A stretch of 64,000 nt of DNA, taken from assembly GCA_001692895.1 (NCBI GenBank), contig KV748183.1, positions 2,170,001 to 2,234,000 on the forward strand. Reading direction: 5' to 3'. The position numbers and the translations under genes are program-made. The stretch comes from Cenococcum geophilum 1.58 (Eukaryota; Ascomycota; Dothideomycetes; Gloniales; Gloniaceae). A model generated the notes under the pieces. The model had not been told where the DNA came from and did no database searches. It worked only from the letters and a program-made list of their open reading frames with translations. Below, piece by piece: positions 1 to 11,284 of this stretch (position 1 is its first letter; each line of letters opens with the position of its first letter).

Positions 1-930
1 CTTTAACAGGAAAATGTAAACTAAGTATATAATAAAAACAATAAAAGAATACGAGGGTCGCTAAAGACGCGCTAGGGAGACGCCGGTCGAATATATAGCT
101 CCCTTATTATTAGTATACATACACCAGGAATGCAAAAACTCCTTATCTAAAAAGGTATTATTATAAATGGCCTTATATACGACGTAAGGCTCTATAACTA
201 TAAACTCCGCCTAAAATAATACTACCGCTGCGTATAATAGGGATATACCTAATCCATATACGCAGTATAGGTGTGCTGCGGCTACTATACAGGCCCCCAC
301 AATATAAGAAACTGCTTAAATTAAGACTAAATAAAATGCGTAAACTGCTACTAAAGCATATATAAGGCGTGGGAGAGAGGAGACTATATTAAATATAGGA
401 GACGGAAGATAAGGGCCTAATAGCTACGGGAATAACTATACGCTAGGTTATATAAATAGAAATAATAGGCGATAAGCTAGGGGGGTATAGGTGCCTTTTT
501 AGCATTTCCTACCTTTAATACTAGGGGGCTAGGCTAGCCATCCCAAGCCTTAACGGGCTAAAAGTATCGCCACGTGATATTACTAAACCGTATAGGGATA
601 TAAGGGTTACAGGGGATATAAGGGAGAGGACACCCTATAGGAAGACTATTATGGATAGCTATAGCAAGCTTAAGACTAGGACAATTAAGAATTAGACTTA
701 ACGCGGCAAATATAATATTTATAGCCGACTCTTAAAGGGTATATAGCTAACTAGTAAGAACAGGGGAGGAACTGAAGATAATAACAGATTTAGATATAGA
801 AGCGCTATTAGGAACATAAGACATGGGAATAAAAAGCTTTATATAAAATAAGTAGTAACCAGGATGCAGATATAAGAGATAAAAGCTCTAAATATTCTAG
901 AGAAAGTAAAAACAGAGAAAGCGAGGAATA
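1..930 (+). pseudogene. LINE-1 ORF1 (gag-like) C-terminal part
   Basis: A cysteine-rich motif reads at 271-318 (VCCGYYTGPHNIRNC), typical of the CCHC knuckles at the end of LINE ORF1 nucleic-acid-binding proteins, followed by a second Cys pair (IKCVNC) near 340. The product would coat the element RNA in a cytoplasmic ribonucleoprotein. The frame is broken by many TAG/TAA codons and the N-terminus is outside the window. The ORF1/ORF2 border near 930 is approximate. Confidence 0.55.
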
Positions 931-949
931 AAGAAGAGGCGAAGGACCC

Positions 950-3900
950 CCGCCGGGGGTCCACTACCTATCTATTATATAGTACAACTACAGTAACACA
1001 AACCACCGTCTTACAAGGCCCTTGCTAGACAGCTTAGACCCAAAAAAATACTACATCCTTACTATATAAGAGCCGTATTATAATGCCTATATATAATTAA
1101 TATACTGCCCCTAAGGATTCCAGCTCCTATATAAACTAAAAGCAGCCATATACGTGTGCTTTATAATTAGTAAGGCTATTAGCCTATCCTTATAGTTATA
1201 GTAGGCAGTTAACCTAGATATTGCAATTATAATAATCTAGACATATAGGGGACCGGTTTAGATTATTAATATATATAACCTTAGGGTCAAAGGGGTCTTA
1301 TAAATAGAGAACATTATATTAGTAATAAGCTTACTAAAAACTAAAGATATAGAGTCTATCCTATTAGGAGACATAAACCTCTACCACCCGCGGTAGGGGG
1401 GTATCTATATTGCTGCCGAACGATAGGTAGAGTACCTACTAAAAGCTATAGACACCTGGGGCCTTAAGCTAGCCACCCCCCTAGGAGCAATTATATGGCA
1501 ACGAGGCACCGCCAGAAGTATAATTAACCTTATATTTATAGACGAAGGCCTATACCAGAGACTTAAAAGGTGTAACCCTAAAGAAGAATAGGCACTCGCT
1601 TTAAACTATATCCCTATCTAAATACAGCTAGATCTAGATATTAAGGCGTAATTAAATAGTAAAAGATATGTAATAAGAAAGCTTAAGACAGACAGCTTCC
1701 TTAATATAGTTAAACAACAACTTTAAGACCTAGAAGAAATCCACCTAATACCAAATAAGCGAGGCTTAGTGGCTACCCCTAAAGAAATTAACTAAAGACT
1801 AGAAAGGATCTAGGCAGTAATTAAAAATGGGTTAGAAAAGCACTGCCTAGTCTTAAAAGCGGGCCCCTATACGCGATATATATAGTCCGCATAATACGTA
1901 GTTTTTATCACTAGCTAATAATAAGTAAGAAGAAAATATATAAGCAGCTACAATTTTAAAGACGAGAGACATTATAAAGATATAAGAAACTAGCTAAAGA
2001 ATACCCTAAAAAAAGAAGTAAGGAATAGCTGGAGACGGTTTATAAATGAGTATACTACTAACCTAAGCCTCCCCTATAATAAAGGTTTTTAGAAGATAGC
2101 GAAATAGGTAAAGAGAAAGGTAGGATATCTAGTAGAAGACCTATACCTTCCGCCTTTGCGAAGACTAGGTGAATTACTGGCTATAAGCGACAATAATAAG
2201 AAGGCAAAAATCCTTATAGAAAGATTTTTCCCTTAACTAGCTTTAGCAAACCTTAGCGATATTATAGGCGAAGCACCGGTGACTTACCTAAGGGTTAACA
2301 GTAATATAATAACCGAAGAAATGGCTAGAACTATTAGCCGCCTTTTAAATAATATAGCACTAGGACTAGATGGGATTCTAAATAAAGCCTTAAAGACCTG
2401 TAGACTACTAATAGCACCTTAGCTTACGGATATAGCTAGAGTATACTTTATAATAGGCTACTACCTAGGACTTAGAAGAGCTATAACAACGTTTATTCTA
2501 TGTAAAGAAGGCAAAGCAGACTACTTATTTCCAGGGAGCTACCGCCCTATTACCTTAAAGAATACCCTTAGTAAGATCTTAGAAAGGGTAATAGCGGACT
2601 ATATAGCAGACACGGTAAAGAAATACGCCCTACTACTACAAAGCTAAATAAGGGCAAGAAAGAACCGCTTAACACTATTAACACTTACGCTACTTGCTGC
2701 CACTATTAAATCAGCATAGGTAATGTAAAGGGACTTTATAGTATTAATGCTTAGCCTAAATATTAGTAGCGCCTATAATAATGTACCCTATAAGCGTCTC
2801 CTATATATCCTTAGAGTAAAAGGCTTCCCAGAATAGATTATACAATTTATTTAAGGGTTTATAGGCTAAAAAGAAACATTGCTAGTCTTTAGCGGATACT
2901 AAAGCCCTCCTATTACAGTTGCAACAGGAATACCATAAGGATCACCCCTCTCGCCTATACTTTTCCTTTTCTTTATAAGCAACCTGCTTAACTCCTTTAA
3001 GGAAGGGGCGACTTAGGGGATAGACTTCGTTAATAATACAAACCTAATTATATATAGGCCAATAGCCGTAAAGAATTGCAGAACGCTAGAGAAAGCTTAT
3101 AATACCTATATAGAATAGGTAAAACGATATAGAGTCTAATTCTTACTAGAGAAGTACCAGCTAATCTATTTTATAAGAAAACGCAACTAATCTGCAGATC
3201 TTTAGCATATAATTCGCATCTAAGGCTTTAGGGGTTAGCCAGTTTAGGGCCTAAAAGTATTAGGAGTATGGGTAGATAGTAAGCTCTGGTGGAGCGTATA
3301 TACGGCCTAAGCGGCCTATAAGGGCTAAGCATAGTATATTGCATTATCTAGGATCATTAATTCTATATAGGGCCTATGCTTCTAGAGGTTACGCCTACTA
3401 TATATAGTAGTTGTTTGGCTAACCATGATATATAGGTCCAGTATTTGGGCCATTAGAGAATCTAAGAAAGGCCCCCCTAAATCGCTCCTTAAACCACTCT
3501 AAAAGGTCCAAATAGCCTACCTCTGGAGTATAATAGGCGGATATAAGCGAACGGCTACAGCACTGCTTAAGAAGGAAGCTAATATTCCCCCCCTATAACT
3601 ATATATTAAAGCTACTGCAATATAAAGGGCGTAAAAGGAACGTAACTTTAATATTATAAAGTATATTAAGACACGCCTAAATAAACTATAGAGGGACCTT
3701 AGGGCGCCTTATAGGAGAACAAACTAATAACCCTAAAGTAGGGAAGATATATTAGAGAAATAGGTAAAGAAAGCGGAAGAAAAATGGTGCTGCTTTAGGG
3801 CCTAGGCCTATATAGAGAAGGAAGGGAGACACGTAAGAGGCTAGTAAGGATAACAGTAAGAGAGAGAAAAGAGCTAAAGTAAAGTATAAAAGAACGCCGG

Positions 3901-4148
3901 GAAACCAACTACCGTAATGTAATACTGGCTAGACTAACGCTAAAGAGGTGTATAGGAGTTAAAGATATAGAGGTTAACTAAGGCAAGAAGAACCTAAGCC
4001 GTAGCATGGTTAACGCTATAGGGGGTAAATACCCTAGGGCTCCGAGAAGGCCTAATAAAGGCAGAAAATATAATAGCAACACTCTTAAGAACAGGAGTAA
4101 TAGGACTAAAAGACTGGCTCTACTGGGTAGGTATCCTAGTAGGTAGTC
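950..4148 (+). pseudogene. LINE-1 ORF2: endonuclease plus reverse transcriptase
   Basis: An apurinic-like endonuclease domain is seen at about 1000-1650, with GDINLYHP at 1367-1390 and a later RGTARSIINLIF stretch. The reverse transcriptase follows at about 2290-3300: LGLDGILNKAL (fingers), PGSYRPITLKN, SAYNNVP, GIP-stop-GSPLSPILF near 2930, and FVNN at 3026-3037 where an active enzyme has F/Y-x-D-D. Both catalytic aspartates therefore read Asn, the expected RIP outcome on the opposite strand. The downstream region to 4148 is basic and Arg-rich. The enzyme family nicks target DNA and primes reverse transcription there. This copy cannot be active. Confidence 0.75.
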
Positions 4149-4247
4149 TCTAGATTTGCTTTTCCACTAGCATTATATACCGTAGTCTGCTATAGTGGTA
4201 ACGCAAGCTATATAGAGCTGTCGTAGGGCTTATAGAGATAGATCTTT

Positions 4248-4577
4248 TTATATATTACCTAGTCTTCTAATTAAATAGAAGGCTGTTTTTGCTTTAGAGA
4301 TTTGTATTTTTATATATTGTTTAAAAGTAAGCTTAGAGTCTAGAAATACCCCTAACCACCTAACTAGGGGTTTAGGAGATATTTCTACGTCTCCTAGCTT
4401 TAACCCTTCTTCTATAGTAGTGCGTTTACTATAGAAGTGTATAAGCTCTATTTTACTAACATTAAAACTAATAGCAGCTTCCTTAGCTTTAGATATTAGT
4501 TCTAGCGCTATTCTCTCTAGCTTTTTACAATTAGACTTGGCTGAATTTAAGGTAACTATAATTGCAAAATCGTCCAT
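4248..4577 (-). pseudogene. Open fragment of LINE-2 reverse transcriptase (palm to thumb)
   Basis: This 109-codon open stretch begins at the Met of the YMDD catalytic loop and runs through the conserved WLGVFLDSKLTF segment that follows the palm of Tad1/I-type reverse transcriptases. It is not a gene in its own right. It is the longest piece of LINE-2 ORF2 that escaped stop codons. In-frame sequence upstream continues the RT motifs back to the GIPQGSP loop. Confidence 0.7.
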
Positions 4578-5011
4578 ATAGCTAAGAGAGTAGGCTCCTT
4601 CTGTCTGTATGCTGCAGATATTGCGTATATATAGTAGAAATAAAATAGGGGATATAGGCGATCCCTGTGGTATCCCTATATTTGCCTATTAAAGGAGAGC
4701 TGTAGCTTTCTATTGCTAAGGAAAGTAGCTACCTATTGTGTAAACGCTATAGGTAGTCCTAGTTCCTTACCAGCGGAGATTTAAATAATCCGACGGTCAA
4801 TATTATTGGCCAATATTTAGTATTGGCCAATATCGCCAAATTGCCCAATATTGGCCAATAATTCTTGGCATTCCCCACAACCCTAAATTTCTTTTATAAT
4901 ATTTATTATATATATAATAAAATGGCTTCTAATAATAAAATATTAAATTCTATACTATCTACTAGTACGGAGAGATTAAAAGATGAAAGGAACCCCAAAA
5001 TCTAGTGCTAT

Positions 5012-5128
5012 AACGTGATACACGGGGTTTTGCTCGTCCCCTCGGCTTTGCTGCCGGCTACTACCCGGAAGGAATGTGAGGCTCTGCGTATAAAAGCTCT
5101 GCACGAAGCTCTGTACGAAGCTCTGCGT
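5012..5128 (+). repeat. Left arm of foldback inverted repeat
   Basis: This arm starts near TAACGTGATACAC and runs into the first GCTCTGCACGAAGCTCTG units. It is the inverted counterpart of 5391-5508, with differences that are mostly transitions. Confidence 0.6.
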
Positions 5129-5330
5129 ACGGAGGCTCTGCACGAGGCTCTGCACGAAGCTCTGCGGAAGCTCTGCGCGAAGCTCTGCGCGAAGCTCTGC
5201 ATAAAGCTCTGCGCGAAGCTCTGCACAAAGCTCTGCACGAAGCTCTGCACGAGGCTCTGCACNAAGCTCTGNGTACGGAGGCTCTGCACGAAGCTCTNCA
5301 CGAAGCTCTGCACAAAGCTTTTATATAGAG
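5079..5330. repeat. 12-bp tandem array, GCTCTGCACGAA type
   Basis: About twenty degenerate copies of a 12-bp unit (GCTCTGCACGAA and variants GCTCTGCGTACG, GCTCTGCGCGAA). Being a multiple of three, it is open in several frames (ALHEALHEAL in one, RASCRASCRA in another), so the reading frames here are artefacts. Ambiguous bases at 5263, 5272 and 5298 suggest assembly difficulty. The same unit recurs at 14345-14830. Confidence 0.85.
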
Positions 5331-5390
5331 CCTCCGTAGTAGAGCCGTCCAGAACCGTCGTACGCAGAGCCGTTCTGCAGAGCCTCCGTA

Positions 5391-5508
5391 TGTAAAGCTT
5401 CGTACAGAGCTTCGTGCAGAGCTTTTATACGCGGAGCCTTATATTTCTTCCGGGTAGTAGCCGGCAGTAAGCCAAGGGGATGAGCAAAACCCTAAGTGTT
5501 ACGTTACG
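5391..5508 (-). repeat. Right arm of foldback inverted repeat
   Basis: Read on the minus strand it repeats the left arm: TAACGTAACAC, GGGTTTTGCTCATCCCC, CTGCCGGCTACTACCCGGAAG, then the 12-bp units. The shared order of blocks is what identifies the pair. Confidence 0.6.
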
Positions 5509-7744
5509 TGGTATCTAGGATAAGTAGCTATATAGCGAAACTAAACAGATCACTATATATACAGTTATATAAGTTTAATTTATTTTAATGTTGCGGAAAT
5601 ATAATTTTCTAGTATATATTGGTTAATAACCTAATATTAACCAATATTTTATTGGCCAATAAGCGATATTAGATCGACATTATATTTGCTTATTTTTAAC
5701 AAGCCTATTCCTTACAGATAGATAAAAGCTAGTTTTTAGAGATATAGTTAAAAGCCCCTCTTATGTCTAGGAATAACGTAGTGGCTATCCTTTGTCTAGC
5801 TTTTTTCCTACTATTTTTAGATTGGATATTATTTAGAAGTAATAAGACTGCGTTTATTACGGACCGCTGTCTTCTTCCTCCTAGTTAAGAATCTTAAGGT
5901 AAGCTAGTAGTACTAGCTAGATATCCTAATCTAGTAGTAAAGATCTTTTCTAAAGTCTTTCCTAGGTAGTTTAGTAAGGAGATAGGTCTATAGGACTTTA
6001 ATAAAGAATAGTCCTCCTTATTTGCTTTAGGGAGAATAACTCCTTAAGCTTCTCTCTAGACCTTTAGCTGATAGCCTAGGATAAATAAAATCCCATAGAT
6101 TATATATAGAAGATCTTCTATAGTAGGGTAGGCCTTTTATAGAATTGTAAAAGATATCCCATCTAGTCCTAGAGCCTTTTTATTAGAGCTAGAAAAAATT
6201 AGTTATTTAACTTCTATTTTCTCTAGTTCTGGCTATTCCCATTTATTATTTATTATATAGTCCTTCCACTCTATAAGGCTAGTAGAAGGGGGGGGGTTTA
6301 GGGAGTAGAGTGGTTATAAAAGCTTTGTACTAGTCCTTAAAGCTTTTTACTAGTCTAGTAGTCCCGTCTTTACTATACTATAGACTAGGGATTATTCGCA
6401 ATGTTCTCTCCTTTATATATTTTAGGGCAGTAAAGACTTCCTTTCCTTATGCTTTTTCTAGGAAGCTATTCTAGCAGCTAGTCTTAGCTTCTCTTATTGC
6501 GTAGAAGTATTTAGCTTCTTTATAGGCTTCTAGTCTAGAACTTCTAGTAGGTTGTTCTTCCTAGTTTTGCTATTTTTTGTCTTTTCTTTAGAAGCTCTTT
6601 ATTCCACTATAGTTTAGAGAATTCGTAGGTTCTAGATCTAGGGATAGCTTTCTCTACTACTAGCTTTATACCTTTAGTAAGATCTATTACTAGATTATCT
6701 ACTAGTATACTTAGGCTTCTATCCCTAGGTCTATAGGAATCTTCTAGAGAGGCTAGGGGACCTTTTCTCCTATCTCTATATAGGGGTTTTCTCCTACTAG
6801 TTCTTCTAGTACTAAAAGTTTCGCTTCTAGTTCTAGCTCTAAAACTTACTCTTTTAAAAAGGTAGAGAAAAGCTCCCAGTTTGCCTTTTTATAGAGAAAG
6901 GAGTTTCTTAAAGAGGGTTTAGGTATCTTTACGTCTCTTTAGTAAATAGAGAGAATGCTATAGTCTTGTAATTAGATCCTGTTTCTTCTATTATAGTCTA
7001 ATTATCCTAGGTATTTTCTTGAAAGTTTCCTAAGTAGAAGGCTAGGTCTATAATAGACTTTTCCCTTATATTAGATCTATAGAAGGTCCCTTTCTATTCG
7101 TCTGAATTTAGTAGTTGGTAGTTATATTTGTCTAGCCAGTCTACTAGTTCTTTAGCCTCCCTAGTTAAGTTCCTAGCTAGCGCGTTCTACCGTTTATGGT
7201 GTAGGTTATAGTCTCCTATTAGTATAAAAGGGAGATCTATTTCTAGTTCTAGAATGGCCCTAGAGATAGTAGTTATACTACTTCTTTAGGTTCTAGAGTT
7301 TTCGTCTAGTTATCTCTTATTATAGATGTTAAATAGTAGAAATCTTTTAAGTTGGCTATAGATTTCTAATACTATAATATCTATATCTTGGCAGATATCC
7401 TCCCTATTTCTATATTATAGAATACTAGAAATAGTTTTCCTTATATAGATAGCTACTCTAGGTTAAATAGCTAGATTACTAGGTTAAATGTAGGATATAA
7501 AATAAAAAAGTAGGATTCTTTTTGTCTATCTTTCTAGGTACTAGGCTCTTATACTAGAATAATATCTATTTTTTTCTTAAATCCTATTTCTAGTAGGGTT
7601 TGCTGTACTTCTTGTATTTTTCCTATATTATGTTATATAAAGGAGATTTCTCCCCTAGTTTTAGAAACTAGAGAGATCTCTTCTTCTTCCTATATAGAAC
7701 CTTTTAAGCTTATACTTATTAATATACTAGCTTAGCTGCTTTAA

Positions 7745-9235
7745 GAGACTCGCAGTCTTTACTATTAGCAAAGTGATTTTCTTTACAATTGCTGCAAAGA
7801 GGGGTAGTATGCTTATAAGGTCTTCCTATTATATTATAAGTGGAACAGGAGTAGTTCTTAGATAAATATACCGCTGCACAAAATTAATAGGCCTTAGTAG
7901 AGCATCTATCTCCTATATGGCCAAATTTTTGGCAACTTATACACTGTGTAGTAGGAGAGACTTTTAGGTATTTAACTACCTTAACAGCTACCCCTTTAAT
8001 TAGAATTTCCTTTTGCTTAAGGATTTCCTATCTTTTCTCCTCATTTTTTATAGTAAAGACTATAGAGCCGAACCTAGTTTATGGATTATATCTCTTTTCC
8101 CTAGATAAGATCTATCTAGGTAGTCCCTGTATTCTAATAGGATTAAAAGTCTCTATTTCTTCTTTTAGAAGTTTAGGGCCTCCTTCTCCTAGGAAAGGGG
8201 AGATAGGGATGCTATAAGCTACTACCTAAGCCTAGGGCTCTAGTTTTGTTCCCTTTTAAAAGAGAAGCAGTTAGACCAGATTTCCTTATGTTTAACTAAA
8301 TACTCTACATCGTATTCTTTTATAGTTATAAGGAGAATATTTTGCTTTTCTCTAGTTCTAGCTATAGTAGCTATTACTAGCTTCTCTATTTATAGTTTGG
8401 ATATAAATAGTTAATTAACTTAATTTTGTAGAGAGAAGATATTTAGAGGCTGGTCTTTTTAGTCTGTAACTAGAATTAGTCTCCTTTTTTATAACTGCTT
8501 CTTTTTTCCTCTAGTAGAGGTAGAGCTAGTAGAACTAGTAGGGGGAGATAAGGAGGGAGGGGGAGAGGAAGAGGTAGTAGAGGAGGAGGTAGTAGAAGAA
8601 GAAGGAGCAAAAGTAGAAGAAGAGAGGCCCTTCTTTAGCTTCTCTGCGTAGGTTTGCGTTTTTAGGGCTACCTCCTTATAGAGAGCTCTTACTTCTTCTA
8701 CTAGTCCTTTTAGGACATCTCTTTCCTTTCTTTCCTTTTCTTTTGTAAAGGGATTTTCTCCTACTAGGACACTCTGTACGTAGTCCCCTAGTAATTTAAC
8801 TTACTCTTTTTCTTCTTTTTCTTTTAGCCCTATATAGGCCTAGTTTAGGTTATATAGAGCCATTTATAGGTGCTATTTTGGAGAAGAGGTAGAGGAAGGT
8901 ATACTAGCCGAAATAGGCTTAGGTATTAGTAGCCTTCTTCTTTAGTTTAAGTTCTCTTTTCTATTTTTAGAAAAAGATTACCTTCTTTTCTTTTTATTCT
9001 TTTTCTCTACGTCCTCCCTAGATAGGTAGGGAGAGGGCGGGAGAGAAAAGGAAGAGGAGGTAGGTAAGGTAGGTAAGATAGCTAAGAGTTTATCCTCGCT
9101 TATCTCTATAGTGTCTTTACCTCTAGAAGGCTTAGTAGCCTAAGGTTCTCCTATCCCAAATAGGCTAGAGTAAGAGGGGAAAGGGAAAGTAAATTCGTTA
9201 TTACTTATCTCTATATTATTGTCTTTAGGAGGCAT
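7745..9235 (-). pseudogene. LINE-2 ORF1 (gag-like, two CCHC knuckles)
   Basis: The start at 9235 (MPPKDNNIEISNNEF) opens a frame with an acidic, Ser/Pro-rich N-terminus followed by a lysine/arginine cluster near 9000. Near the C-terminus lie CISCQKFGHIGDRC (7899-7945) and CSNCKENHFANSKDC (7751-7800), two CCHC knuckles as in LINE ORF1 RNA-binding proteins. The middle is Ser-rich (run of Ser/Thr codons around 8520-8640). In-frame TAG/TAA codons are frequent. The spacing to ORF2 is a few tens of bases, usual for this family. Confidence 0.65.
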
Positions 9236-9934
9236 TTTAGGCTTAGTAGCCTAAGGATTCTTTAACATTTTATAGGGGGGTTTCCTAGTTTTTTTAGTAG
9301 ATAATAACCTCCTTAGGTCTCTTATCTCCTAGTCCTAAAGGTAAAAAACTAGGCAAAAAGCCTTGCTAGTTTTAACTATCCTTTTTTACCTTTTCTCCTT
9401 ACTAATCCTACTAGAGGATTTCTAGGGAGACTAGGCTAGAAGGTAGTAGAAAAACTAGCTGAAAAAGGCTAGTGTAGTTATTTTCTTTTCCTTTTAGAAG
9501 TAGAAAAAACTACTAAAAAAAAGGACTTGTTAGGCTTTTGCTAGTAGAAAAGCCCTAAAGGTAATCCTCCTCTTACTAAGGAAAGTCTGACTAAAAGAGA
9601 TATAGAAAAGTACCTACACCCCCTATTTTATTAGGCTTTTACTTTCTATAGAAGGAAAACCTAGGAAAAGTCTATATTTTATAGTTTTGGTATTAATAGT
9701 AGTAGTAGTAGTAGTTTTAGTGTTCTTGTCTATACTTTGCTTATACGTTAAGACCCCTTTTACTAAGGCCTCTATCGCAGAATAAAGGGGGTAATAAGGG
9801 GAACAAGTCTACCTCTAGCTCGCTAGGTAGGCAGAATTAGGTCTTAGGAGTTAGGAAAACGATAGTTTTTAATAGTAAGATGGGTATACGTAAGTTTGGA
9901 AGTGCGGCGCTACCTTTTAGTAAGGTTGCATGTG
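9236..9934. other. Probable LINE-2 5' leader and unassigned junction sequence
   Basis: Upstream of the LINE-2 ORF1 start there is about 700 bp without a credible frame. It holds pyrimidine-rich runs, a short TAG trinucleotide run near 9700 and no inverted repeat that I can see. The first 600 bp are most simply the LINE-2 leader. The last part merges into the degraded end of copia-1. Confidence 0.4.
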
Positions 9935-11090
9935 CGGTGAAAGTTTTATTAAGATAGTTTATTTACTAGGAAAGACGCTTATTTAGGGTAAGAATATTAT
10001 CCTTAGTTAGTTCCTAGTGTTAAGCAGCAATAGGTAAATTAAAGGAAGCCTTAGGTTAATAGATAGAAGTAATATAAGCTCTACGGGCACGTTGCTCCAT
10101 ATATCCTTACTTTAGAGAATTAATATTAATAACGTTAATTTTTTTACCTTAACCCTTCTGGCGTAAAGCAATGGAATCCTCGTTTAGGGAGAGGATATAT
10201 CTATTAAAGAGTAATAGTGTTGTTAAATTAAGCTTTTCTTTTAGTTTTGCTATTAGATTTGCCTTTACTAGCTTATTTTCTTTAAAAGCCAAGAATTAGT
10301 TATCTCCTAAGATAATTATATTATTAGTTTATATACCAATAATTCTAAACGGAGTTCCTATAGTTATAATAAGGAAGTAAGGATTAAATATAGATATAGT
10401 TATTAAAAGCTTCTCTTTATAGTGCTTGCTATAGGTAGCCTACTAATAAGTTCCTACCTCTGCGATTCCGTATAATAGCTTCAGCATAACTATAATTATA
10501 TCTTTAGAATATTGGTAGCGAATTTACTCTAGAAGGTGTGCTAATATTAAGCGCTAAAGGTACGTCTCTAATTAGGTATAGGCCTAAATAATATCTTATA
10601 AATAAACCGCCATTCTATTCTTTATTAAGGAGGAAGCTAATATAATAATAACTCGCTAACTAGCTCGTTAAATTGTAAGAGATTGCATAAAATTACCTCC
10701 TTACTATTATTATTGTAACCTTAAATAATAAGCCTTAATTTCTTAAATAGGGCGTTAGTAGCTTACCTTAATCTTATTAACTATTTTTAACTTAAAGATA
10801 CGAACTTTATTAAACTTAGTAGGGTTATACTTCTTAAATTTAAAGACTCCTCTTATAATAAGACTATTAATCTCTTACTTATTAGATGCTTAGAAAGGAG
10901 CTTTAGGAGTTATAATACGACCTTTTTTTTAGAGCTGTTTTGCAAGTTTAAAGTTAGCCTTCTCCTTAGCTGTTATAAAGGTTATTAATAACTTAACTCT
11001 ATTCTTAATGGCGGTAATAAATTACTCTTTAAAATTAATAAAATGTTAGCAATTTTATAATCCCTTTAGGCGACCTCTACCGCGTTATAG
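9935..11090 (-). pseudogene. Copia-1 reverse transcriptase (RVT_2 type) and start of RNase H
   Basis: Translation from about 11070 gives ITPKAPF and INSLIIRGVFKFKKY, the usual start of fungal copia RT, then a KEVI-type strand, LKPLYGIAEVGTH (10440-10490), IIGIQTNNIIILGD (10303-10350, with the Y-V-D-D equivalent read as TNN), KLNLTTLLLFNRYILSLNEDSIALRQKGQGK, and EQRARRAYITSIY (10060-10100). It fades after LNKRL near 9945. The second catalytic region is Asn-Asn, so it is inactive. Gln/Trp stops are scattered throughout. Confidence 0.65.
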
Positions 11091-11102
11091 TTATGGAATA
11101 TC

Positions 11103-11118
11103 TATATTGGGAAAATAT
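11103..11118 (+). repeat. Left terminal inverted repeat of the minisatellite-rich element
   Basis: TATATTGGGAAAATAT, the inverted partner of 16251-16266. It lies directly after the copia-1 RT fragment. Confidence 0.45.
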
Positions 11119-11165
11119 TCGCAGGATGAGATTCAAGTAGACTTTGATTTTCGCGTTTCGCGTAA

Positions 11166-11269
11166 TTACAGCCGTTCTCAAAATATCGGTAAAAATCGCC
11201 AAGCCGAAAGAGCCGCATCGCACCCCACCAAAATTTGTATGCGGGGTTATTCTTTCGATTTCAACCACC
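11166..11269 (+). repeat. Left terminal inverted repeat, about 104 bp
   Basis: Begins TTACAGCCGTTCTCAAAAT, passes through AAGCCGAAAGAGCCGCATCG and ends near TTTCAACCACC. The right copy differs at only a few positions. Confidence 0.9.
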
Positions 11270-11284
11270 GCAATTGAGATTAAT

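Larger units (their letters stand above)
1..4148 (+). mobile_element. LINE-1: Tad1-like non-LTR retrotransposon, RIP-degraded, 5' end outside window
   Basis: The element reads on the plus strand in the order of a two-ORF LINE: a zinc-knuckle ORF1 tail, an endonuclease/exonuclease/phosphatase domain, a reverse transcriptase and a basic C-terminal part. Its 5' end lies before base 1. Its 3' end is cut at about 4148, where LINE-2 begins on the other strand; the expected C-terminal zinc knuckle (present in the related copy at 35439-36449) is missing. TAG and TAA replace Trp and Gln codons throughout, as RIP would do. Family membership rests on domain order and motifs; the Tad1 clade is an inference. 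Confidence 0.8.
4781..5707. mobile_element. Foldback (MITE-like) element with internal 12-bp repeat array, inserted in LINE-2
   Basis: About 927 bp interrupts the LINE-2 RT. The 8-mer TTCCTTAC occurs on both sides (4773-4780 and 5708-5715), a candidate target-site duplication. The two halves are imperfect inverted copies: 5012-5128 pairs with 5391-5508, both carrying the TAACGT, GGGTTTTGCTC, CTGCCGGCTACTACCCGGAAG and GCTCTGCACGAAG blocks. Both outer flanks carry TTGGCCAA palindromes (4806, 4823, 4851; 5652). No coding frame is credible. Non-autonomous foldback/MITE is the simplest reading; the autonomous partner is unknown. Confidence 0.6.
4143..7745 (-). pseudogene. LINE-2 ORF2: endonuclease and reverse transcriptase (split)
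   Basis: The endonuclease starts near 7650 (IQHNIGKIQEVQQTLLE, then DIILVQEPS) and includes GDYNLHHKR near 7210-7240. The RT core lies on both sides of the 4781-5707 insertion. Close to 4690-4560 it keeps IGIPQGSPISPILF and SYMDDFAIIV, so here the catalytic Asp pair is intact. The thumb-like continuation runs to 4143 (LRQLYIACVTTIADYG). Many other Trp and Gln codons are stops, so no functional protein is expected. Confidence 0.75.
4143..9870 (-). mobile_element. LINE-2: Tad1-like non-LTR retrotransposon, interrupted by a foldback element
   Basis: Reading the minus strand from 9235 down to 4143 gives ORF1 with two CCHC knuckles, an endonuclease and a reverse transcriptase, the same architecture as LINE-1 but a different lineage. 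The 3' end is truncated at 4143, tail to tail with LINE-1, with about 5 bp of overlap at the junction. An unrelated foldback element (4781-5707) sits within the RT. The 5' leader probably reaches about 9870, but that limit is weak. Confidence 0.75.
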
